Shown here one piece after another: positions 41,628 through 53,467 of a DNA stretch of 64,000 nt. The notes below the pieces were generated by a model that saw only the letters and a list, made by a program, of their open reading frames with translations, was not told where the DNA came from and searched no databases. The stretch spans positions 1,054,001 to 1,118,000 of the forward strand of contig MBPM02000007.1 of the NCBI GenBank assembly GCA_001695595.3, given 5' to 3'. Origin of the DNA: Plasmopara viticola (Eukaryota > Oomycota > Peronosporomycetes > Peronosporales > Peronosporaceae). A program made the position numbers and the translations under genes. Within the stretch, counting starts at the first letter, position 1, and every line of letters starts with the position of its first letter.

Positions 41628-42690
41628 TAATAAAATATGTGTTGATCAAACCTGCTTTTCTTCTTTTTTTTGAGCGATTGTATTCGGCCTTCTAGATCAC
41701 TTAACTGAAGCTGACCTCTTACGAAAATGGGTGGCTTAGTGTTGGATGTTGAGCCATTTGCCCAAAGCGGTGCGTCGCTGTCCTATTAGGCTCTGCAGCA
41801 ACCACCCGAAAAGCGTTTACTTTGTGAGTTCAATTTCCAGCTCCGAGCCGAAATCAATCAACTATTTGGAGGCCGCATTATGAATGTTACAACTATCTGT
41901 GGTCCGTGCGTAAGTATCCGACTGGCGCACATGAAGTAGACAATTTTCCAACGAGAAAAACAAAGGATGTTGATCTTGCGTGCCCGCATTTGTCCTCGAC
42001 ATTGTGTTGGCGACTGCTACTTGCGGGCAAAAGTGACCGAATCAATAATTGCCTGTGGGAGTTGTCGGCACAAATCGTGATCGGTTGTCGATCTACTATA
42101 GAATCGACAGCCGTATTTCGACTCGATTAAAAGGCCAACATTTGCGCTTGCCGTACGAGACGCACTGCAGTGCATTGACTGGCGCTAGGACAGTTTGTCG
42201 ATGTGTCTTCAGCGGCTTGTTGAATCGTGACTCGAGGACATAATATACGGCATAGTCATCTGCAGAGAAAAAATTACTGCTTTCATTGTTGTAAGAAGCA
42301 GCGCGGCGTCTACGACACGAAAAAGGTTGTCGAGGAACGGCAAACAGTTTCGTCGAGGCTGAGATGCTTCACATTAAGTAGTTAAATGAGGAAGCCAGCG
42401 CGAAATTTTGCTCATCCGAGATTTTTTTATCTTTACAATTCTGTGGTCTCTCCTGCCAATTGTTGCCGTCCAGTGAGTTCTTCGGTGCGAACACTTTTCT
42501 CATCGCGCTCTTCTTCAGTGCGAATACTTTTCTCATCGCGCTGTCAGTGTTCTTTGTCGCCCGTTGCCACTACGCATTATTCTGTTCAGTACCTTTTCGG
42601 TCGCCCCACTGTTTGGCGCAAAAAGACTATGTCTTGAAAGGTTTTGATGGTGTGCTAATTAATTGTCTGACATTTTGTTGGAGAAGCACT
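41628..42690. repeat. Non-coding DNA and duplicated 5' flank of the broken effector
   Basis: 41628-42160 holds nothing I recognise. From about 42170 the sequence aligns with 630-1100 upstream of gene A. A short tandem duplication with TTCTTC..GTGCGAA.ACTTTTCTCATCGCGCT units is at about 42478-42542. Confidence 0.5.
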
Positions 42691-42714
42691 GCCGCAATAT
42701 ACGTAGCGTGCTTA
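42691..42714 (+). promoter_or_regulatory. Degenerate copy of the conserved upstream motif
   Basis: GCCGCAATATACGTAGCGTG, then CTTAGTAAGC in place of the usual GCTCACTC. This is an altered form in front of a gene that is also broken. Confidence 0.35.
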
Positions 42715-42846
42715 GTAAGCACGGTAAGCACTGCTTACCCACGCTACCTGGTGTGTGCCTGCTATCGCATTTTTTTCTCCCCTACGCTTCCCTATTTAGT
42801 GCTTTGTACTGAATGGACACTTTCGCGTCAAAGTCAACTTTTGATC

Positions 42847-44808
42847 ATGAGGCTATTTTACTTACGCGTTGCACTACTGACCAGTGCCATTGCTGCAAAT
42901 ACATGCACTGACGCAGCGAAGAAAGATGTCGAAGTAATCGTTGCACGTATGGCGACTTCGCCCACATTTGTCCGTGACAATTTTGCTTCGTCAGTAGTCA
43001 CAAAGACGCACGGGCCGACGAGTGTCGAGACAGGGCCGAGTTAACAATAAAAAGATTTGCCAACATTATTGGAAGGGGTCCAAGAAGTAAACGCTTGAGA
43101 GGTTTGAAAGATAAATTTCTCGATCTAATGAGAGATAAAAGAATGACTCCGAAAGCAGTATGTGATAGCTCGGGTCTAAGTGACCTTAAAAATAAACTAT
43201 TATCCACAAAAGAATGAATCGGGTGGGCCTACTTTGTCTGCCAAGTCGGCCATCATTTCGAAAAAAACGAATACAAAATTATCGTGAGGGCAATGTCGGC
43301 CATGTATGACGTTGATAGCTTGTCCAAGATAGTAATTACCGCGGCCAGAGCTAAAGAAACACGAGAATTAGCCATAAATCTGGCTAAAGAATGCAATGAT
43401 CCCTGTACGTAATGCATACTTTAAAACCATTCAGCAAACCCATAGTACTAACTCTGAGCCGCAACACTGTTCTTTGCATACATCAAGCATCTCTTCATTA
43501 AAAAAACTGACTGTGCTTGCCAGCAAACTATCTCATCAGGAACAACATACAGCAACGACAATTTGCACAACTTCTCGTGGTCGTATCTTTGCGTACTTAA
43601 AGAAGTACGTTAAAGACAACGAGCTACCAGTTGAGGAGTTTTCCATTTTGACCAGTTACCGAAGTGTTTTGCTCGACAAAAAGAATGCTGTTGGCACTGC
43701 GCTTTCAGTCTTCCGCATGTGTTCTAAGGATGCTAATTTACTCGGAAAATTACTTTCGTTGTCCAATTTTAACGATCAGGAATGTCTTACAACTTTGGTG
43801 TCGATTTGGGTCGATGCAAGCGTACCCCCGGCCCAAATTGTGTACATGCTGGTACAAATTACAGCAAAAGCTGATCACTCCACCACCCTTTTCTCGGACG
43901 GATCACCGAAGAGCTTCTGGCTGCACAACCTCGAAATGTACAACAAGATAAAGCAGGATACGCGCGCTGCAAATACAGACCACGAGCAACTTTTGCGAAT
44001 GCTGTTTGCAGTGGTAGAACAACAGTCGCCTGAAACTGACAATTCTGTGGCGTACACCACTATTCTTAAGATGCTGGGTTCACCATCCACTGCCCATCTC
44101 AGCTCGAGCCATGAAAATATGATGAAGCTGATGTCGATCTTGTTGTTGGATAGAACACTTCCGTTCAATGTCTTGTCCATGCTGACGCACGCTGAAGCAG
44201 ACGCTGACAAGTTCAATATTCTTTTTGCGAATACGTCATCAAAACGCTTCTGGGTGCGCTGCCTAAAAATGTACAATTACCTGAGTAAAGATGTCGAGGA
44301 CTTTACGCACACCGCAAATGTCGATGTCCAGCAGCTACTGATAAAGCTGCATGCGGTGGGGATGCAAGGGTCATCTCTTACTGACCAATACCTGGTGAGA
44401 AGCACTGTTCTTAAGATATTGATTTCACCAGAGATTGTCGCCGTGATCACAAACCAACTGTATTTGGAACGAATGATATGAAGTGGTTGCACCAGTTACC
44501 TCCGTCCACTTTTGTGAAAATGTTGGTACTTGAAGAAGCGGGAAAAGACTGCTTTGACATACCTTTTTTAAATGAGCTAAGCTTAAAGCTCTGGAAAACC
44601 TACACGAATTCGTTTTACGCGAGCACTCCATTTCAAGAGAATCATATAATTTCGACGCTCACCACTGTCTTCGGCGACGCAAACTTGAAAAGCAGCGCTT
44701 AAAGATAAGGCAACGAGGCACCAAGCGAAGTCTCTTCTTAATCAACTCGACGAGTGGAAGCGCAGCTTAAAGGGCGAGTCGTTAGTGCATTTTAAAAGTA
44801 CAAGTTAG
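42847..44808 (+). pseudogene. Broken WY-repeat effector gene (family member E)
   Basis: Begins with an intact signal peptide (MRLFYLRVALLTSAIAANT), closest by eye to gene A. Lesions seen: a small deletion at about 43029 inside the DEDR region shifts the frame; a TGA near 43215 replaces the Trp of the (K)EWI motif; at about 43400-43480 extra sequence and a frame change occur; another frameshift lies at about 44475; and one more near 44695. Between them, 43396-44481 is a long open stretch covering the central modules, and 44478-44702 a shorter one over the last. The 3' end is placed at the TAG at 44806-44808 by alignment with gene A. A truncated secreted peptide of 66 residues could still be made, but the effector is dead. 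Confidence 0.85.
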
Positions 44809-45379
44809 CGTCATTGTGCCCATCGTTACTTTTACTGCGCACACCATGATTTTGAACGGCAGACACAGCATTTGAAAGTAGAAAGCTAACTTGCTGCCAA
44901 GAGAAGAAATTTTTTCAATCGTATTCTTCTTGCCATCACCTTTTTCTCCCGCGTCGTCGCAGTGATCTATCATTGATCACACGTCAAAATTTTCTGTGTT
45001 GTTTACGCCGTGTCTGATAAATATGATAGAAATGCTTCGTGAACGATGCGCATGAAACCTGCATTTTTACTGCACTGTTTACTGCAATTTGCACCTGTTC
45101 GTGAATTGAGTTAGTCGAGCTGCAAGAAAATGGTCACTGCTACACCACGATTCAACAATAAGAAGCTTTAAATGACATGCCTATCCAGCAACATATCAGC
45201 TTCGCCTTGTCCTATTTTCCGAAACCTTAGATGACGCGTCTGGTGGCAATTGTACCAAGTTCACTATAATTGTATTATTTTTAATGAGCTCTGCAGCAGC
45301 CATCAACACTTCAAGTTGACCACGCTTTTTACACAGGTGATTAAACCGCTTTTATCTAACGGTCACTTTTCTAACAGGT
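44809..45379 (+). repeat. 3' flank of the broken effector and first part of repeat X
   Basis: Aligns with the 3' flank of gene A at its left, then from about 45200 with repeat X (GAGCTCTGCAGCAGCCATCA). Repeat X is interrupted at 45380 by the Copia element and resumes at 49826. Confidence 0.55.
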
Positions 45380-45525
45380 TGTTGAGAAGAAAGTAAAAAC
45401 CGAAGTGAATATATTTATCCTGACCAATGAACGGCTACCATATGTAATTACTAATTGTGACGTACTTGTAATTACTGTGAAGCCATCCACCTGTTCAACA
45501 TGCATTCAGCGGTGTAATGTTAACA
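45380..45525 (-). repeat. 3' LTR of Copia element 1
   Basis: 146 bp, identical to 49675-49820. It differs at three positions, all transitions, from the right LTR of Copia element 2. Confidence 0.95.
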
Positions 45526-45538
45526 CTCCCACTCACCG

Positions 45539-48500
45539 CTAATGCTGTGTGTCCTTTGTTGCTGACTTGGTCTTGATTCCTGTGGCTTCGCGCAGATACT
45601 TAAGCATCTTGGTCCCAACTGCCTTCGTCAGCATATCTGCAAGCTGACTCTTCGTGTCGATATATTCGATCTTCAACAGTCCTTCTTGCACGTTCTCACG
45701 AATAAAGTGGTGCTTGATGTCCACATGCTTCGTCCTAGCATGGTATCCGGCGTTATTGGCTAACGCAATCGCACCCTGGTTGTCTTCCCAAACCTGTGTG
45801 CCTTCAACTTGCTCGTGACCCATGTCCTTTAGCATTGCCCGCGTCCAAAAAACTTCTTGTGTGCATAAGCTGAGAGCCATATACTCAGCTTCCGCTGAGC
45901 TCAGCGCAACTGTCCGCTGGTACTTCGACTTGAATACCACTGGCGCGCTTGCAATCATGACCATAATTCCCGAGACCGAGCGTCTGTCATCCGTGTTGCT
46001 GCCCCAATCTGCATCCGAGTATGCCTTGACCGTAACGCTTCCAGTTCCTCGGTAGACGATACCGATTTGACGCGTAGTCTTCAGATACCGTACTACTCGA
46101 ATTGCTGCGCTCCAATGTTGTAGTCCTGGGTTCTCCAGAAAACGTGATAGCTGCGTCACCACGTAAGCAATATCAGGCCGAGTGCATGTCGTTATGTACA
46201 GCAAGCATCCAATCAAAGAGCGATAAGGCTTTGATCGCATTGTCGACCGTCCCTCTTCCGTTGTGGGTGACTGCTTTGACGACAGCTTCAATCCTGATAC
46301 GCAAGGGTTTTCAACACTTTTGGCATCTTGTTGACCGAATCGCTTGACCACGTAATCGATGTAGCGAGTCTGTTTGATCATCAATATTCCAGCTGACCTG
46401 TCGTGATCAATTTCCATACCCAAAATAAATTCCGCCTGACCAAGCTCCTTCATCTTGAAAGCATTCTTGAGTACTCCCTTACTTGATTTAATTCTTTGCT
46501 GCTTCTTGCTGCGATAATCATGTCATCCACATATAGTCCAACGTAAGCAAAACCTTCTTTAGTTCTCTTGACATAAACACATTGATCTGCTCCGCAACTC
46601 TTAAAGCCATTCCTGATGAAGACACGATGTATTGTCTTGTTCCAGGCACTCGCTGCTTGCTTAAGTCCGTAAATAGCCTTGTTTAGTTGACATATGTTTC
46701 CTTGAGCATTGTCGACACCAAGCGGAACTTCCATAAAAACGTTGTCCGTCAACACGCTATTAAGAAAAGCCGTGTCGACGTCCAGCTGTTCCATTTGATA
46801 GCCACATTCAATACATACCGCGAGAATTATTTGGATCGAATTCATGTTGGCAACCGGGGAATATGTCTCGAAAAAGTCAACGCCATACTTCTGCTTGAAA
46901 CCTTTCGCGACTAGTCGTGCCTTGTATCGCACGATAGCGCCATTCTGATCACGCTTTTTGGCAAATACCCATCGTGATCCAATTGTGCGTCCAATCTCCC
47001 CTCGTGGCTGCATTGTCCAGGTTTTATTCTCTTCGTGAGAGCGAAGCTCAGCATCCATTGCTTCACGCCATTTCATTGCATCGTCGCTTGCCATTGCTTG
47101 AGTATAAGTAGTCGGTGAGTCCATATTATCGTCAATATTCACAGCGTAGGCAAGAAAGGCTTCCGCAATTAGTCCATCTTCGTCAATCCTAGCACGCTTT
47201 GGAGTCGGTGGGCCCTCACTTCCTTCTGTTGACTCTCCACCATCGGAACCGTTTCTTAGCATTAGCACTGGCTCACGTCTTACTCGTGTTCGCTCCAATT
47301 CAGGCCGAAACACCAAACGATCTTCTTGTTGCACTTGGGAAGGTTGATGATACTCCGTTAGCTCAAGCCCGTTTCGTGCAGGGCTCTCAGAAGGCATTCG
47401 CCGCTGTACAACTGCGCTTGGCGTACGATTTACATCCTCCATATTGACATCCTCGACTGTCTCTTCGACAGCTCCCATGGGATCGTCCGGAACTGACTGT
47501 CGATCCACTTGATGCTGAACATTGACTTCATCACCATCCTTAACTACTTGAACAATTGTTTCCGGCTTAAGCTCTTGCGTGTCGTAGATGCCGCCCACCT
47601 CACGCTCATCCAACTTTACAGAGCGGGTCACTTTAATCTTGGCATTCTCCAAGTCAAACACGCGATAGCCCTTGACATTCTCTGCATAGCCAAGAAACAT
47701 ACACTTGAAACTCTTGGGTTCCAGTTTGGTCCGTTTCACATCGTCAATATGAGCGTAGCCTTGCGAACCAAATACGCGCAGGTGATCCATTCGAGGCTTC
47801 ATTTTGAAAACTAGCTCATACGGCGTGGTGTCAGGATGGACCGCATTGCTGGAGCGATTAATTAAATAAACCGCTGTATTTACCGCTTCCGCCCACCATT
47901 CCGTCGATACGCTCTTGTAGTGTAACATGCTGCGGGCTTTCTCCATAATTGTCCTGTTCATACGCTCCGCTACTCCGTTCTGCTGCGGGCTGTATGGGAC
48001 GGAGCGCTGGTGTACAATGCCGTTCTCTTGACATATTCCTGCCATTTTCTTGTTTACGAACTCGGTTCCGTTGTCGGATCGCAAACATCTTAGTCGTGCA
48101 CCCCACTGGTTTTCGTATAATGTCAGAAACTCCTTGAACTTGCCAGCAACTTCACTCTTGCTCTTGATCAGAAAAATTGCAACATATCGTGAAAAGTCAT
48201 CCACAAACGTGAGAATGTATTTGGCACCACCCTTCCAGATAGTTCGCATTGGCCCCATGACATCTGTGTGAACACGCTCCAACACGCGTGTCGTCTTTGT
48301 CATTGAACGAGACGGAAACACCGTGATCGTCTGCTTGCCCTTCAAACACCCGGCACACAATTTTTCCACACTTTGCTTGATAATTGGGATACCATTAGTC
48401 AATCGCTGTGTCCTGATCAGCGCATCCTTGCTGGGGTGCCCCATGCGTGCATGCCAAAGCTCCCACTGATTGTCAGCCCCAGTATATTCAACGAGACATG

Positions 48501-49632
48501 CTTCTTCTTGCTCACAGTCAAGAAAATACGACTTTCCAACTTTTGTGCCCGACGCAATTGCTTGCTTCTTGTTCCAAATGACACATGACGAACGCGAGAA
48601 TTCCACACTCATGCCACGCTCTGCCAACTTGCCAACTGACAGCAACCTTCTGTCGAGTCCGGGAATGTGCAGAACTTCAACCATGCGAATCCTCATTCCG
48701 TTCAAACCAGTCAATTTTACCGTGCCGGCTCCTTTGACAAGCAACTTCTTCCCGTCTGCAATCATAACTTCGATGCTAGCTTCTAGGCCCTTGTACTCGA
48801 ACAAGTCCTTCCTGTGTGGGGTCATGTGGGAAGTTGCTCCACTATCAATCAGCCATCCTGATGACTTCCCTTTACCAACAGCAAACACCGTGTCGTCGCT
48901 GTTGAATCTTTTACCGGCGGGGCAGTTCCGCTTCATGTGTCCAAACTGGTCACAGTTGAAGCACTTGCCCTTGAATCCGCCGTTATTGCGTGGAGGACCA
49001 CCCTTTCGTCCATTGTCCCGTCCACCTTTAAATCTTCTAGCATTTCCATTTCCATTTACGCGAAACGCTTTCTCTGTAGCTTCTTTCCTCTGCAGCTTCT
49101 CCGACTCTTTGAGCAGCTTTTCCTTGACTTCTATCAACGAAATGTCTCTTGCATTTTCCACAATTGACGAAATCAAGTCGTACTCCGAAGGTAGACTGCT
49201 GAGAAGTACCACCAGCTGGCGTGACTCATCAATTTGCTCTCCCGTAGTCTGTAGTCACACTACTAGCTCGTCAAAAGAGTCCAGATGCTCTGCCATGCTT
49301 GTTCCACTTTCCATCTTGAACTCATGTAGACGACGAGTCATCACAACACGATTGTGAAGAGTCGAGCGATTGTAGAAATCGCGGAGGGTTCCCCACGCCT
49401 CCATAGCACGCGTAGCCGACCGAATCTTGGTCTGGTGCTGGATCTCAACGCCTTGAGCAATGATGCCTAGCGCCTTGGCATCATTAACCAGCCACGCCTC
49501 CGTGACGTCCTTCTCTTCCTTGACGCCCATGATGTGTCCCAGGAGACCCTTCCGCGCCAGGGTCATCCTCATGTTAAACTCCCAGTGGTAATAGTTACCA
49601 CTTCCTAGGAGGACTTCGGTGCGCTTGTTCAT
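45539..49632 (-). pseudogene. Copia Gag-Pol polyprotein with one stop and one frameshift
   Basis: Order from the Met at 49632: Gag (GSGNYYHWEFNMRMTLARKG), the CCHC zinc knuckle CFNCDQFGHMKRNC, aspartic protease WLIDSGATSHM, integrase (GCLKGKQ, HTDVMGP, DDFSRY, SDNGTEF, SPQQNGVAERMNRT), reverse transcriptase (QLDVDTAFLNS, YGLKQAASAWNK, YVDDMII) and RNase H (SDADWGSNTDDRRSVSG, SSAEAEYMAL, EDNQGAIALANN), ending at TAA-type sequence beyond KSATKDTQH. The order INT-RT-RH identifies Copia. Two breaks: an in-frame TGA in Gag at 49255-49257, and a one-base loss near 46477-46482 between YVDDMII and KELGQAEFILG, judged against element 2. As sequenced it cannot make a full polyprotein. Confidence 0.92.
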
Positions 49633-49674
49633 ATTGGGCGAGAACGTTGCTTGAGCTTGTTGCGGCTGTTAACC

Positions 49675-49820
49675 TGTTGAGAAGAAAGTAAAAACCGAAG
49701 TGAATATATTTATCCTGACCAATGAACGGCTACCATATGTAATTACTAATTGTGACGTACTTGTAATTACTGTGAAGCCATCCACCTGTTCAACATGCAT
49801 TCAGCGGTGTAATGTTAACA
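49675..49820 (-). repeat. 5' LTR of Copia element 1
   Basis: 146 bp, identical to the other LTR of the element. As the 5' LTR on the minus strand it would carry the promoter. Confidence 0.95.
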
Positions 49821-49825
49821 CAGGT

Positions 49826-50560
49826 AGACCAAACTACTTAGTAAGCAACGTCTATAGCAACTTCACTTTCAATGACATACACGATAGATCAACGACAGTC
49901 TGCTCGATAAGCCAAAAAGCAAAACAATGTAAGAAAAGGGATTTCACGATGCGATCAAATGATTTTGAGTAGTTTACTCGAGCCATAAAAATGTCCGGGA
50001 CTGCACAAAGTCACGGTGCATCGTTCACTCGTTGTGAGCTGCTTCTTGACTCAAGGAACGATCGAGCTTAACCATCACAAAAGTGTCTGCTTCTTGCTCG
50101 GTCCTTCAGCTACTACTTCTCCGACATCGCTGATTTCACCACATCGTGCTGCTTACAAAAATATGTTGGTATCTTTTAAGCTTAACACGACGTTTCATCT
50201 TCCTTAGATCCCTCAAAACTGATCTTTTCTAGAGAAACCTTTTCGTATCGTTTAGAAGCGTTGACTTTTACTACATTTACTTGTGTGCCGATGTTCTCAT
50301 TTAAACAAAGAGAGGCGTAGTTTTTGGCACTACTACATGGACATAACAATTCTCAATTTGTCCAGTTCCTGGTCAAATTGCATGAGCGTATCGCTTTCAA
50401 AAAATGAGACCAATGTGAAAGAAAGAAATGTCTAAGCTGCAATTGCAATTCATCGACGGCTTGGGCCTGATATGGGCCTCTCCACTTTCTTCTTAAAGAA
50501 AGTTGTTAATGATGGCCTCAAGGGGGCCCCACCATAATTCTAATCGAGCAACATGTATCA
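49826..50560 (+). repeat. Second part of repeat X
   Basis: Continues the repeat interrupted by Copia 1. Landmarks: CGTTGTGAGCTGCTTCTTGA, CTCCGACATCGCTGATTTCA, GTGTGCCGATGTTCTCA and TTTTTGGCACTACTACATGG. Non-coding. Confidence 0.5.
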
Positions 50561-50599
50561 CAAGCCTCGGTGGAAAAAACACGTTAATGCTTTATAAAT

Positions 50600-51466
50600 A
50601 AATAGAATTTCAAACGGACGTCGTCTCATATTTGACAGGCAAATGGGGAGCGTATTCTTGCAAGCAGCACGACGCACGCTAGATTGATGTAGTCAACAAT
50701 GTCGGAGAATGAAGGCCTTTAAGGTTCAAGCAGGAGGTAGACACTTGCACCCAAAGCGTAGCTTGATTAACATTGCTTGTCAATGGCGGCACCGCAGCGA
50801 TTTCTTCTAGCCAAAGCTTTTGCTTTGTTACAACACACTTATTTTTGTGCTTTCTATATGTCATCGATAATTAAATTGTTGTACACTTTATGTAGTTTGA
50901 TCTCCCATTTGGTGAGAAGCGTGGCTATGAGTCGTTGCGTCTACTGTTCCTGATATAGCGAAACCAGTCGACGATTTGGTGCTGGCAAGTGATGCTTTTC
51001 ACTTTTATTGTTGTGTTCGCGGTGTTGAGTTTTGATTTTCACTGGACGTTTAAATTGTAGTCATGCGATTTATGCGCAGCAGTGCCAAAAACGGAGACTA
51101 GTTGCTACCAGTGCATCGTACATTTTGCGCGATTTGCACAATGCGTATCGTATCTTTCTCAGCAGAAAATTTTTTTAGAGTATAAATTACTCAAAAAGCG
51201 TACCCGACACAAAACTTTTAGACGTGTGACCGTTTTTGCGATGACACTAATTAAATTTTATACGAATCAAAGCGATTTTTATTTTGATGCGTTCATCTAG
51301 AATCGACAAATGATGTCAAGAGTCACCGTAACACAAAATTGCAGACATCTTTGTTAATGCGTAGTAAATTACTTATTTTACTACAAGCGCTCTATCCATC
51401 GTTGAACACGACAAAATACGTACTTAATGTAGCAATGAGCGCCATTTTTACGTCTCTTAAATGCGC
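50600..51466 (-). repeat. 3' flank of gene F, duplicated with the effector
   Basis: Read on the minus strand, this repeats pieces of X in inverted orientation (AGCGTATTCTTGCAAGCAGC at about 50650 on +), then matches the 3' flanks of gene B (4140-4885) and the broken gene at 61186 (60400-61185). No gene seen. Confidence 0.5.
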
Positions 51467-53353
51467 TTACAAATTGTCATTCAAGCTGCGCTTCCACGAG
51501 ATATACTGCGGAATAAGAGATTTCGCCTTTTCGGTTGTTGCTTCATTATTAAGAGCGGCTTCCAAAATTCTTTCAAAGTTTGCGTCGCCGAAAACGTAGG
51601 TGAGAGTCGACATTATATGATTCTGTAGAGATGGAGGGTTCGCATAATACGCCTTCATATAGTCTTCCCAAAATTTCGAGGTTGCTTCAGAAGTGAAAAG
51701 TATCTTGAAGTAGTTTGTCTCCACTTCTTCTAGCACCAATAAAAGCACAACAGTGGACGGAGGTAACCTTTGCTCCAACCAGTTCAACGCCACTTCTTCC
51801 AAATACTTTTGGCTTGAAATGACATTGGTAATCTCTGGTGAAAGCAAAATCTTCAAAATAGTGCTACTCGCCAAGTATCGGTGAGGTATAGTTTCCTCTT
51901 GCACTCCCACATCGTGCAGCATTATTAGTGACTGCTCAAAATCGATGTTTGCGACGTGCGTGTAGTCCTCGTCATCTTTACTCAATTCGTTGTACAATTT
52001 CAAGTAGCGCACCCAAAAGCTTTTTGATGACTGGTTAAGATAAAAAATACGAAATCTGTCAGCGTATGCTTCACCGCGCACCAGCATGGATAAGACGTGA
52101 GACGGAAGTGTTCTATTCCACAACAGAATCGACGTCAGCTTCATCACGTTTTCATGGCTCGAGCTGAAATGGGCAGTGGATGGTGAAATTAGCATCTTCA
52201 GAATAGTAGTGTACGCCAAGAATTTATCAGTTGCAGGCGACTCTTGCTCTACCACCGCAAACAGCATTTGCAAAACTTGCTCGAATTTGTGATTTGCGGA
52301 CTGTGTAAAGCTGTCTCCAGTACTAATTGCATTGTACTTTTCTAGGTAGTGCAGCCAGAAGTTCCTTGAAGGCCCATTCGAGAAAAGAATGGTAAAGTGA
52401 TCAGCTTCCGCTTTATCTTTCACTAGCATGGACACGATTTTAGCCGGAGGTATGCTCACATCCAACCAAATCGACACTAAATTACCAAGACATCTCGGAT
52501 CGTGAAAATTTTCAAGCGAAAGTAATGTTTGAAGTAAAGCAGCATCCTCAGCACACTTGTGGGAAACAGCACGTTCAGTGTTAAAAGCGTAGTCCCTACT
52601 GAGCAATACACTCAGGTAGCTAATCAAAATGGAAAACATATCTTCTGGTAACATCTCGTTTTTAGCGTGTTTTTTTAAGTACGCGTTGACACGATCAAGA
52701 GGAGTCTCGTCAATCTTCTCAGTCGCATGTTGTTCCTGACGAGATAGTTCGTTGTCAAGTCCAGGAATTTTTTTCAAAACTCGACTTTGAATACGATCGT
52801 CGGCGACTTTAGCCAAACTGATGGCCAAAGGTTTTGTTTTCTTAAAATTGGCCGCGGTAATTAATATGTTGGACAAGGCTTCGGCGTTATAAATGGCTGA
52901 CATTGCCGTCATCATAAATTTGTATTTATCTTCTCCAAATTGATGGCCGAGTTGGCTGACGAAGAAGGCCCACCTGATCCAATTTGTGTCGAATAAAACA
53001 TTGTTTTTTGGATCGCTTAAATCCAAATCATGGTAGACTGCTTTTGTAATTTTTTTGTTAGCCATCAATTGGCCAAAGTGATCACGTTTCATGTCCTCCA
53101 AAGCTTTGATTCGTGGTCTCCTTCCAATTATTTTTGCAAATTCTTTGATTGTCAAGTCTGTCCTATCCTCGTCATTGACACTTGTCGGCTCGTGAGTCTC
53201 TGTGACTGCTGGTGCAGCAGAACTGTCACGGACAAATGTACGAGAAGACGCCGTACGTGATGTGGCCAATTTGACATCCTTGGTCGTGTCAGCAAACGCA
53301 ACCGCAGCAATGGCGCTGGTCAGTAGTGCAATGCGTAAGTAGCAAAAGCGCAT
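51467..53353 (-). CDS. Secreted WY-repeat effector-like protein (family member F)
   Basis: A 628-residue predicted secreted protein, intact and intronless, starting at the family Met (MRFCYLRIALLTSAIAAVA). The signal peptide is about 21 residues. NDEDRTDLT gives the acidic patch; no RxLR. The first module has NWIRWAFFVSQLGHQFGEDK; later cores are NFWLHYLEKYN, SFWVRYLKLYN and KFWEDYMKAYY, each behind a (P/L)PSxVxxML helix. It is very similar to gene B over its whole length, including KSFWVRYLKLYNELSKDDE, so the two probably arose from a recent duplication. It runs tail to tail with the broken gene E, with Copia 1 inserted between them. The role as an effector is inferred. Confidence 0.86.
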   Translation of the reverse strand: MRFCYLRIALLTSAIAAVAFADTTKDVKLATSRTASSRTFVRDSSAAPAVTETHEPTSVNDEDRTDLTIKEFAKIIGRRPRIKALEDMKRDHFGQLMANKKITKAVYHDLDLSDPKNNVLFDTNWIRWAFFVSQLGHQFGEDKYKFMMTAMSAIYNAEALSNILITAANFKKTKPLAISLAKVADDRIQSRVLKKIPGLDNELSRQEQHATEKIDETPLDRVNAYLKKHAKNEMLPEDMFSILISYLSVLLSRDYAFNTERAVSHKCAEDAALLQTLLSLENFHDPRCLGNLVSIWLDVSIPPAKIVSMLVKDKAEADHFTILFSNGPSRNFWLHYLEKYNAISTGDSFTQSANHKFEQVLQMLFAVVEQESPATDKFLAYTTILKMLISPSTAHFSSSHENVMKLTSILLWNRTLPSHVLSMLVRGEAYADRFRIFYLNQSSKSFWVRYLKLYNELSKDDEDYTHVANIDFEQSLIMLHDVGVQEETIPHRYLASSTILKILLSPEITNVISSQKYLEEVALNWLEQRLPPSTVVLLLVLEEVETNYFKILFTSEATSKFWEDYMKAYYANPPSLQNHIMSTLTYVFGDANFERILEAALNNEATTEKAKSLIPQYISWKRSLNDNL

Positions 53354-53440
53354 GTTGAGTAATTCACTTTGACGAGAAGGAGTTCACTCGGTACACAAAA
53401 TTGGAAGAAAATCGCGCTAGCTGGGACACATAAACAGTGT

Positions 53441-53467
53441 GAGTGAGCACGCTACGTGGATCGCGAC
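53441..53467 (-). promoter_or_regulatory. Conserved upstream motif of the effector family
   Basis: On the minus strand the core reads CCACGTAGCGTGCTCACTC, about 88 bp upstream of the start at 53353, preceded by GTCGCGAT. Same block as at 1102-1128. Confidence 0.5.

Larger units (their letters stand above)
45380..49820 (-). mobile_element. Copia LTR retrotransposon 1, full length
   Basis: A 4441-bp element with two identical 146-bp LTRs (45380-45525 and 49675-49820), TG...CA ends, and a 5-bp target duplication CAGGT (45375-45379 and 49821-49825). The coding region is on the minus strand. A purine-rich tract (GGTGAGTGGGAG) abuts the 3' LTR. The sequence just inside the 5' LTR, GGTTAACAGCCGCAACAAG, is where the primer-binding site should be, but I could not match it to a tRNA. 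The identical LTRs imply very recent insertion. Confidence 0.95.

Noticed and set aside
48470..49357. A 295-codon plus-strand frame opposite Copia Gag-Pol
   Set aside because: Antisense shadow of the polyprotein with low-complexity Ser/Leu/Pro content.
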